DNA from: CADEFF01 sp964569315
GTDB lineage: Bacteria; Pseudomonadota; Alphaproteobacteria; Dongiales; Dongiaceae
DNA: 64,000 nucleotides
Direction of reading: 5' to 3'
NCBI GenBank assembly: GCA_964569315.1
Contig: CAZMUZ010000002.1
Coordinates: forward strand, 1 to 64,000
Position numbers and translations under genes: made by a program. Position 1 is the first letter of the stretch. Every line of letters begins with the position of its first letter. Positions 18,429 to 26,117 of this stretch are shown piece after piece. Under the pieces are notes generated by a model that was not told where the DNA came from, ran no database searches, and saw nothing but the letters and a program-made list of their open reading frames with translations.

Positions 18429-19385
18429 TCAGCTCCGCGCGGTCTCGGCAATCGCCTTCAGGATGGCGACGATGCCGCGGTCGCGTTCCGCCGCCAGATC
18501 CGCAAAGCGACGGCCCGCGGCCATCTTGTTGCAGCCATCCACCAGCTTGTCGCGAAGCGCTTTGGTCAGTTCGGGCGCCTGGAGCCGGGTCCAGGGCAGC
18601 TTCAGCGCCGGGCCGAACTGGTCGAGATTGGTCGCCATGCCGCCTTCGCCGCAGGCGACGTGAAAGGCCATGCACTGGCCCATCAGGGCCATGCGCGGCC
18701 CGGGACCGGTCCGCAAGGCGAGATCGATCTGCTCGGGCGAGGCCTCGTCGTTATCGACCATATGCATGGCCTCGCGCCACAAGGCCTCCTGCAGCCGCGT
18801 GGCGATGAAGCCCGGTATCTCCTTGCGCAGCACCAGCGGCGCCTTGCCGGCCGCCCGGTAGAATTCCTCCGTCCAGCGCACCGCTTCGGGCGAGGTCTTG
18901 TCGCCGCCGACGATTTCCACGAGCGGCAGCAGATAGGGCGGGTTGAAGGGGTGTCCGACCACCGTCCGCTCCGGGGTCGGGCATGTCGCCTGGATGTCGG
19001 TCATCCGCAGACCCGACGTGCTGGAGGAGATCACCACGTCCGGCGCCACCAGATCGCCCAGCTTCCGGTAGAGCGCCTGCTTGAGCGCCAGGTTTTCGGG
19101 CGCGCTCTCCTGCACGAACTCCGCATCCGAAACGGCTTCCTCGAGATCGGTCGTGATCTTCCAGCGGTCGAGCGATGCGCCGGACGAAAGTCCGAGTGCC
19201 GTGAGGCTGACCCATCCGGTATCGACGATCTCGCGCAGGACGTCGCGTTCGCTTTCGGCATGGATGTAGCTGACCACATCGTAGCCATGCGCCAGGAAAT
19301 GGGCGGTCCATCCGCCGCCGATCGGGCCGCCGCCCAAGCTCGAAACGCGGCGGACCTGGTGAGGGGCTTTGCGGGCCATGGTCAT
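18429..19385 (-). CDS. 3-hydroxyacyl-CoA / carnitine dehydrogenase family protein
   Basis: 318 residues. It has an N-terminal NAD motif LGGGPIGGGWTAHFLAHGYDV (from residue 17), then the family SSSTSGL, GHPFNPPYLLPLVEIV and GFIATRLQEALWREA blocks. The GPGPRMALMGQ segment recalls L-carnitine dehydrogenases, which oxidise carnitine to 3-dehydrocarnitine, but short-chain hydroxyacyl-CoA dehydrogenases look alike. The start has GAGGACA just upstream. It lies between the CaiD-like gene (19-base gap) and the acyl-CoA synthetase (35-base gap), all on one strand, suggesting a single pathway. Confidence 0.85.
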   Translation of the reverse strand: MTMARKAPHQVRRVSSLGGGPIGGGWTAHFLAHGYDVVSYIHAESERDVLREIVDTGWVSLTALGLSSGASLDRWKITTDLEEAVSDAEFVQESAPENLALKQALYRKLGDLVAPDVVISSSTSGLRMTDIQATCPTPERTVVGHPFNPPYLLPLVEIVGGDKTSPEAVRWTEEFYRAAGKAPLVLRKEIPGFIATRLQEALWREAMHMVDNDEASPEQIDLALRTGPGPRMALMGQCMAFHVACGEGGMATNLDQFGPALKLPWTRLQAPELTKALRDKLVDGCNKMAAGRRFADLAAERDRGIVAILKAIAETARS

Positions 19386-19404
19386 TGTCCTCGGAGGTTG
19401 GGGA

Positions 19405-20208
19405 TCAGCGGCCCTTGAAGACCGGCTTGCGTTTCTCGGTGAAGGCCTTCACGCCCTCGCGTGCATCCTCGGAGCTGAGCATCTTGCGATAGACCGGGAG
19501 GTCCGCCGTGCGGATCTTCGCGAAAGCCGCCTCGAGCGGAACGCATTCGATCGATCGCAGCACCTCCTTCACGGTCTGCAGGGCGAGGGGGGCCGCCTCG
19601 GCGAGCTGATCGGCCCAGGCGCGCGCCGTCGCCATCAGCTCGGCTCTGGGGACCACCTTGTTCACAAAGCCGTACTGCGCGGCCTCCTGGGCGGTCAGCC
19701 GGCGGCCCATGAAGAACATCTCCATGGCGATGTTGTAGGGAAGCCGTCGCGGCAGGCGCTGGATGGCGCCGGCATCGGGAATCATGCCGAGCGGCATCTC
19801 CGGCAGGCCGAACTCCACATGGTCGGCCGCGATGACGAGGTCGCAGGCCATGGCGAGCTCGAAGCCGCCGCCGATGGCAAGGCCGTTCAGGGCGGCGATC
19901 ACGGGCTTGTTGAGGTCCCAGCGTTCCGTCATCCCGGCGAAGCCGCCGTCGCCATAATCGCTGGTCTTCCACCATTCCTCGAGCTTCGCGTCGCCCCGGT
20001 CGAGCGCCTTGAGGTCCCAGCCCGCCGAGAAGATGCGATCGCCGCCGCCGGTCACGATCCCGACCCGAAGCTCCGGATCGTCGCGCAATCGCGAGAATGC
20101 CGCGCTCAGCTCGCGGCTCGTGGGATCGTCGATGGCGTTGACCTTCGGCCTGTCGAGCGTCACCTCGAGTACGTGGCCGCGCTGAGTAACCTCGACATTC
20201 TGTCCCAT
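19405..20208 (-). CDS. CaiD-like crotonase (carnitinyl-CoA dehydratase/racemase family)
   Basis: 267 residues of the enoyl-CoA hydratase fold. Compared from memory with E. coli CaiD, matching stretches run through the length: LEVTLDRPKVNAID, FSAGWDLKA, GGFAGMTE, GGGFELAMA, GRRLTAQEA and a C-terminal SEDAREG...PVFKGR. CaiD acts on carnitinyl-CoA/crotonobetainyl-CoA. The oxyanion-hole GGGFELA and the LPE glutamate are present. The ATG at 20208 follows AGAGGG; an upstream in-frame start at 20253 adds unrelated residues. As first gene of the operon with a carnitine-dehydrogenase-like and a CoA ligase gene, it points to metabolism of carnitine or a close analogue. Confidence 0.85.
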   Translation of the reverse strand: MGQNVEVTQRGHVLEVTLDRPKVNAIDDPTSRELSAAFSRLRDDPELRVGIVTGGGDRIFSAGWDLKALDRGDAKLEEWWKTSDYGDGGFAGMTERWDLNKPVIAALNGLAIGGGFELAMACDLVIAADHVEFGLPEMPLGMIPDAGAIQRLPRRLPYNIAMEMFFMGRRLTAQEAAQYGFVNKVVPRAELMATARAWADQLAEAAPLALQTVKEVLRSIECVPLEAAFAKIRTADLPVYRKMLSSEDAREGVKAFTEKRKPVFKGR

Positions 20209-20774
20209 GAGCCCTCTTCGTGATGTTGCGCAGATGAATAAGCCGGTCGCCAAAAGGAAGCTACCGGAGTTCCGTAGCCGCTTCTTGGAAGCACAAACTG
20301 GAAATCCGACACTGCGGCAACTTTGGCGCAGCGTCTAGATCGTGTCGTCGCTTTCATGGGGTCGCTCGACGCGGGCGATAGCCGTTCCGCAACCTCGAAG
20401 TCGCGCTATCCGAACCCGGGCGCGGCCCGGCGATGAAAAGGCTACGAATTCCTCATCGGTCTGCGGACTCGCGGGGACGATTCTGTCCGGCGATGCCGGC
20501 GAAGCAGCTCCGGGCGTTGCGACTGTCGCGTCGGTAGCCGCGTCGAACGCCGAACCCGGCGGCATGGCTAGGCACTCGGCCGGTCGGGGTCGCGAATGTC
20601 CGCCCGGTGGACCTCAGATCCGTCTTGTCTCAGGCCGAGGCCTCCGCGTCGCATGCGCCGAGCGGTCGTAGGTTTCGAGTTCAACGGGCCGCCTGGGGCG
20701 GCCTTTTTCTCAACGGGCCGCCCCGGGCAGCTTTTCCTTGCCGTCACCGTGCGATTCCGAGTTCCGGCCCCGGC
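20209..20774. other. intergenic region with an orphan plus-strand terminator
   Basis: 566 bases with no convincing gene. It must hold the promoter of the minus-strand CaiD operon at its left end and the 3' end of the dehydrogenase transcript at its right end. A 13-base direct repeat (TCAACGGGCCGCC at 20681-20693 and 20710-20722) overlaps a terminator-like hairpin read on the plus strand, although no plus-strand gene is annotated here. Confidence 0.4.
20687..20708 (+). terminator. intrinsic terminator-like hairpin, plus strand
   Basis: A perfect 7-bp stem (GGCCGCC/GGCGGCC) with a 3-base loop is followed by five T residues on the plus strand. No recognised plus-strand gene lies upstream before 20208, so either it ends a small untranslated transcript from the gap or it is incidental. 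Confidence 0.45.
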
Positions 20775-21860
20775 TCAGTGGTCGAACACGATCACGCTGC
20801 GCGCAATCTCGCCGCGCTTCATCTCGGCGAAGGCCTCGTTGATCTGCTCGAGGGAGATCCGGCGCGCGATCATGTCGTCGAGCTTCAGCGTGCCGGCAAG
20901 GTAGAAATCGACAAAACGCGGCATGTCGACCCGGAAGTGATTGGAGCCCATGTTGGAGCCCTGCAGCTTCCGGTCGCTGAGCAGGTCTGCGCCGCTGATC
21001 TCGATCATCTGTCCTTCCGGCACCATGCCGATGATGGTGGCCGCGCCCGAACGCCGTAGCATCCGGAAGGCCTGCTCCGAGGTTTTCTTGAGACCGAGCG
21101 CCTCGAAGGAATATTCGACGCCGCCGCCGGTCATCTCCTTGACGGCCTCGACCGGGTCGGTGCGGCTCGCATCGACGACGTCGGTCGCGCCGAACTGCTT
21201 CGCCAGGTTCAGCTTCGAGCCCTTGATGTCCACGGCGATGATGCGCCCGGCGCCGGCGATCGCGGCCCCGTTGATCGCCGAAAGCCCCACGCCGCCGCAG
21301 CCGATGACCGCGACCGTGCTGCCGACCTCGATGCGCGCCGTGTTGATGACGGCGCCGAAACCGGTCGTGACGGCGCAACCGATCAGCGCCGCTCGGTCGA
21401 GCGGCATGTCCTTGCGGATCTTCACCAGTGCATGCTCGTGAATCAGCATCTGCTCCGCGAAAGAGGAGAGATTGTAGAACTGATGCATCGGCCCCCTGGC
21501 TTGCGAGAGCCGCGGTTCGCCCTGCTCTGGCCGCCCGGTCTCGGGGTTGTCGCAGCTATAGGGACGGCCCGTGGTGCAGAACTCGCAATGGCCGCAGAAG
21601 ACCGAGAGACAGGTAATCACGTGATCTCCGGGCTTCACATAGGTCACCTCGGCACCAACCTTCTCCACGATGCCGGCCGATTCATGCCCGAGGACGGTCG
21701 GCTTCGGGCAAGCATAGAGCCCGTCGATATAGTGGAGATCGCTATGGCAGACGCCGACGGCGGCTGTGCGCACCAGCACCTCATGGGCGCGCGGCAATGA
21801 AATCGATACCTCTTCGATCGTGAGCGGCTGGCCGATCTCCCGCAGCACTGCGGCTTTCAT
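20775..21860 (-). CDS. zinc-dependent alcohol dehydrogenase (class I/III type MDR)
   Basis: 361 residues. Catalytic zinc ligands are Cys38 (GVCHSD), His59 (GHE) and Cys162; the structural zinc Cys89/92/95/103 set is complete (CGHCEFCTTGRPYSC). The NAD fold shows VIGCGGVGLSAINGA. The ATG at 21860 sits 7 bases after AGGAG; an ATG two codons earlier abuts that site and is less likely. The family oxidises alcohols or hydroxymethyl-glutathione to aldehyde/formate-level products. It stands alone; with the Gfa gene at 45785 a role in formaldehyde handling is possible but unproven. Confidence 0.9.
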   Translation of the reverse strand: MKAAVLREIGQPLTIEEVSISLPRAHEVLVRTAAVGVCHSDLHYIDGLYACPKPTVLGHESAGIVEKVGAEVTYVKPGDHVITCLSVFCGHCEFCTTGRPYSCDNPETGRPEQGEPRLSQARGPMHQFYNLSSFAEQMLIHEHALVKIRKDMPLDRAALIGCAVTTGFGAVINTARIEVGSTVAVIGCGGVGLSAINGAAIAGAGRIIAVDIKGSKLNLAKQFGATDVVDASRTDPVEAVKEMTGGGVEYSFEALGLKKTSEQAFRMLRRSGAATIIGMVPEGQMIEISGADLLSDRKLQGSNMGSNHFRVDMPRFVDFYLAGTLKLDDMIARRISLEQINEAFAEMKRGEIARSVIVFDH

Positions 21861-21968
21861 AGGCATTCTCCTGGGGGGTCAGATTTCGCGATTCGCGGAT
21901 CCATGTTAGATCGGCAAGGCGGCCGGACACCACGGTTCCCGGCCGGGGAGCGGCAGCGGGGTCGGCGG

Positions 21969-23723
21969 TCATTTCCTCGGTTCGTGCGCAACCCGCGTAT
22001 CCGGGGCGGTATCGGCGCCATCGTTGCGACCGGCGGAGAGAGCCTCGATCGTCGCGGCCGCGGCCTCCGCGCTCGGGAAGATCATGTCGTCGCCCAGCTT
22101 CTCGCGGAGGCCGGCCCGGTCGACCATGCGGCGGGCCTTGCTGTTGAGGTCGGCGAGCCCGAACCTGAGGCCCATCGCCGCGAGCTGTTCGCGGATCTCG
22201 TCGAGCTTCCCGACGCCGGTGCTGTCCAGCGCATTGAGCCCGGCCGCGTCGAGCACGAACCAGCCATCGGGCATGCGCCGGGCGTTGGCGATCTTGAGCA
22301 GGCGCTTCTTGACGAAATCCGCATTGAAGAACACGAGGCCCGACTGCAGCGTGACCAGAGTGAGGCCCGGTATGGCGTGCGCCTCCGGGTAGCGATGCAG
22401 CTTGTAGAGGCCGATGGTTCCGGGAATGCGGCCGAGCAAGGCGACTCTCGGATGCGCCGCGTACCACATCAGATAGGCGAGAGTGGCGGCGATCGCGATG
22501 AACACGCCCTGCAGCGCGCCGGCGATCACCACGCCCAGCGCGGTGAGAACGGCGAAGAAGGACTCCGGAGCCCCTAGTCGGTGCAGGGCACGGAACTCCC
22601 CGAGATCGATGAGATCGATGGCCGCGGAAACGAGAATGGCGCCGAGCGTCGCGGTCGGCAGATAGGCAAGGGATTGCGCCAACAGCAGCACCGCGGCGGC
22701 AAGCGCGGCCGACGACACAAGCGCCGCAATCTGGGTCTTTCCGCCGACGGCGAAATTCACCGCGGTCCGCGAATCCGATGCGGTTACCGGGAACCCGCCG
22801 AAGAGCGCGCTGAAGAGGTTGGCCGCGCCGAAGCCGGACAACTCCTTGTCCGCGTCCACGTCCGAATGGCTCTTCATGGCGAAGCTGCGCGTGGTGACGA
22901 TGCCCGATCCAAAGCCCACCAGCATGATCGCCAGCGCCCCGCCCAGGAGATCGATATTCGCGAGGCTTCGCATTGCCTCCAGCGACGGGACCGACAGGTC
23001 GAAGCCGATCTTCGGCAGCGCGCCGAGGACGGCGACCCCCCGGGCCTGGAGATCGACGCCGGCGGAAATCGCAATGCCGACGATGAGCGCCAGCAGCGGC
23101 GCGGGAAGGTTCGGCGCTCGGCGACGCATGATCCGCAGGAACGCCAGGGTGCCGAGTCCGACGATCAGCGTCGGCAGATGGGTTTCGTCGATGCGGCCCG
23201 CATACTCGACGATCGGGCGGAGGAGGCCCTGGGTATCGACCGCCACGCGGGTCAGACGCTCGATCTGACCGATGACGAGGCTGATCGAGATGCCGGCGAG
23301 AAAGCCGACCAGAATCGGCCGCGAAAGGAAGTTGGCGAGGAAGCCGAGCCGGAGGGCGGCCGCCGCGAAGCAGAACGCCCCCACGGCGACGGTCAGAACG
23401 AGGGTCAGGTTCACGCGATCGGCTTCCGTCACGGCGCCGAGCGACGTGAGCACACCCGCCACCATGATACAGGTCGCCGTGTCTGGCCCGACCATCAGCT
23501 TCCGGGAAGGCCCCAATAGGGCGTAGCCGATCATGGAGAAGATGGCGGCGAACAGGCCGGTTTGGGTCGGCAACCCGACGATCGCCGGATAGGCGATGGC
23601 GGAGGGCAGAGAGACGGCGGCGACGGAAAGCCCGGCTGCAAGATCCCGCGTGAGCCACGGCATCCGATAATCGCGGAGCTGCGCGATGAGCGGCACGCTC
23701 GCCAAGATGCTGCCCGGATTCAT
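21969..23723 (-). CDS. SulP family anion permease with C-terminal STAS domain
   Basis: 584 residues. The N-terminal two-thirds is a multi-helix SulP transporter (SVAAVSLPSAIAYPAIVGLP near residue 33, GPDTATCIMVAGVL, and the ASDSRTAVNFAVGGKTQ region). The C-terminal part from about residue 435 is a STAS domain with the ALDSTGV loop. Such proteins move sulfate, bicarbonate or carboxylates across the inner membrane. The ATG has an AGGAGAG site about 7 bases upstream. No sulfate-assimilation gene is near, so the ion is undetermined. Confidence 0.92.
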   Translation of the reverse strand: MNPGSILASVPLIAQLRDYRMPWLTRDLAAGLSVAAVSLPSAIAYPAIVGLPTQTGLFAAIFSMIGYALLGPSRKLMVGPDTATCIMVAGVLTSLGAVTEADRVNLTLVLTVAVGAFCFAAAALRLGFLANFLSRPILVGFLAGISISLVIGQIERLTRVAVDTQGLLRPIVEYAGRIDETHLPTLIVGLGTLAFLRIMRRRAPNLPAPLLALIVGIAISAGVDLQARGVAVLGALPKIGFDLSVPSLEAMRSLANIDLLGGALAIMLVGFGSGIVTTRSFAMKSHSDVDADKELSGFGAANLFSALFGGFPVTASDSRTAVNFAVGGKTQIAALVSSAALAAAVLLLAQSLAYLPTATLGAILVSAAIDLIDLGEFRALHRLGAPESFFAVLTALGVVIAGALQGVFIAIAATLAYLMWYAAHPRVALLGRIPGTIGLYKLHRYPEAHAIPGLTLVTLQSGLVFFNADFVKKRLLKIANARRMPDGWFVLDAAGLNALDSTGVGKLDEIREQLAAMGLRFGLADLNSKARRMVDRAGLREKLGDDMIFPSAEAAAATIEALSAGRNDGADTAPDTRVAHEPRK

Positions 23724-23792
23724 GCCGCATCTCTCCTGTGTCGGTCGATGCGTTCGGCGATCGTGCGCTCTGCGCGTACTCGTGCGCGGGTT

Positions 23793-24701
23793 TTAGCCCG
23801 CCTGCAAAGCTCTCCGCGCCGCCGCGAGCTGCTTGCGCTTCGCGGCATCCACCTCGGGGAAGGCAAGATCCAGTTCGGAGAGAGCGTCGATGAGGGCTCC
23901 GGCGACGACGATGCGCGCATACCATTTGTTGTCGGCGGGCACCACGTACCAGGGCGCATCGGGGGTCGCCGTCGCCTGGATGGCCTTCTCATAGGCGTGC
24001 TGATACTGATCCCAGTACTGCCGTTCGGTCGCATCCGCTGCCGAGAATTTCCAGTGCCGATCCGCTTCCTCGAGCCGCCCGAGGAAACGCCGCTTCTGCT
24101 CTCCCTTCGACAGGTGCAGAAAGATTTTCCGGACCACGAAGCCGTTCCGCGCCAGATGGGATTCCATGTTCCGGATCCCCTCATAGCGCTCTTCCCAGAC
24201 GTCCTTCGAGACGAACCTGGGTGGAAGCTGCTGCTTCTGGAGATATTCCGGATGCACCCGCACCGCCAGCACCTCCTCGTAATAGGAGCGGTTGAAAATG
24301 CTGATCATGCCGCGCTCGGGCAGTTGCTTGAAACAACGCCACAGGAAATCGTGCCGCAGCTCTTCCGCCGACGGCGCCTTGAAACTATGCACGTGGCAAC
24401 CCTGCGGATTGACGCCCGACATCACATGCTTGATCGAGCCGTCCTTGCCGGCGGCATCCATCGCCTGGAACACTGCCAGCAGGCCCCATCGCGATTGCGC
24501 GTAGAGCATTTCCTGCAGCCGCGAAAGCGCCTCGACCCCATTCTTCAGGCCTTCCTGAAAGCGCTGCTTGTCGGCCTTGTCAAAATCGCCGAGATCGCTG
24601 GGAGAATAGTCCTTTAGCCTGAACGTCCTCCCCTTCCTCACGCGATAGGGGCGCGAGACGGTCCTCGCTACTTCGATGATCCGGCTGAGTTCTTTGTCCA
24701 T
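23793..24701 (-). CDS. polyphosphate kinase 2 family protein (PPK2)
   Basis: 302 residues with one PPK2 domain. Walker A-type MDAAGKDG is at 81-88, followed by KHVMSGVNPQG, and a later FNRSYYEEVLAVRVHPE segment with the lid region. PPK2 enzymes phosphorylate nucleoside mono- or diphosphates from polyphosphate. Length and a single domain fit the short classes, but the class and nucleotide preference cannot be assigned by eye. It is divergent from the RND efflux operon and 69 bases upstream of the SulP gene, which is on the same strand. Confidence 0.92.
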   Translation of the reverse strand: MDKELSRIIEVARTVSRPYRVRKGRTFRLKDYSPSDLGDFDKADKQRFQEGLKNGVEALSRLQEMLYAQSRWGLLAVFQAMDAAGKDGSIKHVMSGVNPQGCHVHSFKAPSAEELRHDFLWRCFKQLPERGMISIFNRSYYEEVLAVRVHPEYLQKQQLPPRFVSKDVWEERYEGIRNMESHLARNGFVVRKIFLHLSKGEQKRRFLGRLEEADRHWKFSAADATERQYWDQYQHAYEKAIQATATPDAPWYVVPADNKWYARIVVAGALIDALSELDLAFPEVDAAKRKQLAAARRALQAG

Positions 24702-25010
24702 CGGTCCAAAACCCCCTCCGTACCACGCTCACAGACCTAGGTTGCATCACCTCTCGTCGCGCGGCAATTGCCATTACGCATAGGCGTCGACGGTAGGACG
24801 GCGCGCCGCCGCCGTCGGCAGGGCGGGCTTGTCGCTCTTGGTTGTCGGAAGAGAACGGCCTAGAGTATTGACCGGACGGCGCCCGATCGCGTCGGCGCAC
24901 GGGGTTCGGTTTTCGACGAAATTTCCATGGCCGGGTTCTTGTATCGCGAACCAAAACTCGATCGTTTCGTGGCCTGCGGGTTTGGCGATCGGAGGGGAAG
25001 GAAGGCGCGG
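24702..25010. other. divergent promoter region between ppk2 and the RND operon
   Basis: 309 bases between divergent starts. The reading frame of the adaptor protein is open back to 24927, but the preferred start is 25011. No regulator gene adjoins the efflux operon, and I see no strong palindrome that would mark a TetR or MarR operator. Confidence 0.35.
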
Positions 25011-26114
25011 ATGCGGCATGGCGTCTACGCGGCGACCCTGCTCTGCGGACTCTCGCTCCCAGTCCATGCTCAGCAGGCAGACACGAGTGCGGTCCCTGTC
25101 GGCACGGTCGAGGCCCGACTGGCGCCGGTTTCCCAGTCGCGCTCCTTCGTCGGGCGCGTCGAAGCGATAGGCCGCGTCGAGATACATGCGCGCATAACCG
25201 GCTATCTGGAGGAGGTGCTGTTCGAGGACGGGCAGTTCGTGAAGGAAGGCGATCTGCTCTACCGCATCGAGCGGGGTTCCTTCGAGGCCTCCGTGCAGGA
25301 AGCGCAAGGCAAGCTGGAGCAGAGTCGGGCGGCGCTGACCCTGGCGACGCGGCAGCGCGAGCGTGCGTCCGAGCTTTCCGCGAAGGGTTTCGCGACCGAC
25401 GTCTCGCTGGATCAGGCCGTGGCGCTGGAGCAGCAGGCGAAGGGCGCGATCATGATCAACGAGGCCGGGCTGGCGGATGCCCGCATCAATCTCGGCTATA
25501 CCGAGATCTTCGCGCCGATCTCCGGCCGTATCGGCCGGACCGGCGTCACCGAGGGCAATGTGGTCGGGCCCAACAGCGGCGTCCTCACCGTCATCGTGAG
25601 CGAGGACCCCATCTACATCACCTTCCCCGTCAGCCAGCGGGAGTTCCTGAAGAGCCAGCAAACGGGGAGCAGGCCGGATTATTCCTCGATCAAGGTGCAG
25701 GTTCGGTTTGCCGACGGAACGCTCTATCCCGAATTCGGCCGGATCGATTTCGTTGCACCGGCGGTCGATCGCGCGACCGACACCATATCGGTGCGAGCGG
25801 TGATGCCGAATGCGCAGGGCGGGTTGGTCGACGGACAGCTCGTGCAGGTTCAGGTGGAGGTCGGACAGCCCGAAGAGAAGATCGTGGTTCCGCAGGCGGC
25901 CATCCTGGCCGACCAGGCAGGCACCTATGTCTTCGTGGCCGAAGCCGGCAAGGCGACCGTCCGGCGGATCAAGGCCACGGGCGAAAGCGGCGCGAATGTC
26001 GTGGTCGAAGGCTTGACGGAGGGCGAGCAGGTCATCGTCGAGGGACTGCAATCGGTGAGGCCCGGGCAGGCGATCGAGGCGGCTCCGCTGCCGGCATCCC
26101 TCAATCCGAGCTGA
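25011..26114 (+). CDS. RND efflux periplasmic adaptor (membrane fusion protein)
   Basis: 367 residues, AcrA/MexA-like. The Sec signal MRHGVYAATLLCGLSLPVHA cleaves at about residue 20. It is followed by the barrel-sandwich half (VEIHARITGYLEEVLFEDGQFVKEGDLLY), a coiled-coil hairpin (about residues 95-150), the second half (NLGYTEIFAPISGRIGRT) and beta-barrel and membrane-proximal domains. The ATG at 25011 gives a clean signal; upstream in-frame starts add charged residues. It links the inner-membrane pump encoded 3 bases downstream to an outer-membrane channel that is not encoded here. Confidence 0.93.
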   Translation: MRHGVYAATLLCGLSLPVHAQQADTSAVPVGTVEARLAPVSQSRSFVGRVEAIGRVEIHARITGYLEEVLFEDGQFVKEGDLLYRIERGSFEASVQEAQGKLEQSRAALTLATRQRERASELSAKGFATDVSLDQAVALEQQAKGAIMINEAGLADARINLGYTEIFAPISGRIGRTGVTEGNVVGPNSGVLTVIVSEDPIYITFPVSQREFLKSQQTGSRPDYSSIKVQVRFADGTLYPEFGRIDFVAPAVDRATDTISVRAVMPNAQGGLVDGQLVQVQVEVGQPEEKIVVPQAAILADQAGTYVFVAEAGKATVRRIKATGESGANVVVEGLTEGEQVIVEGLQSVRPGQAIEAAPLPASLNPS

Positions 26115-26117
26115 TCC

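Noticed and set aside
20641..20700. tRNA-like TTCGAG segment
   Set aside because: No acceptor stem, D-arm or anticodon arm can be folded around it; it is better explained as flank of the terminator hairpin.
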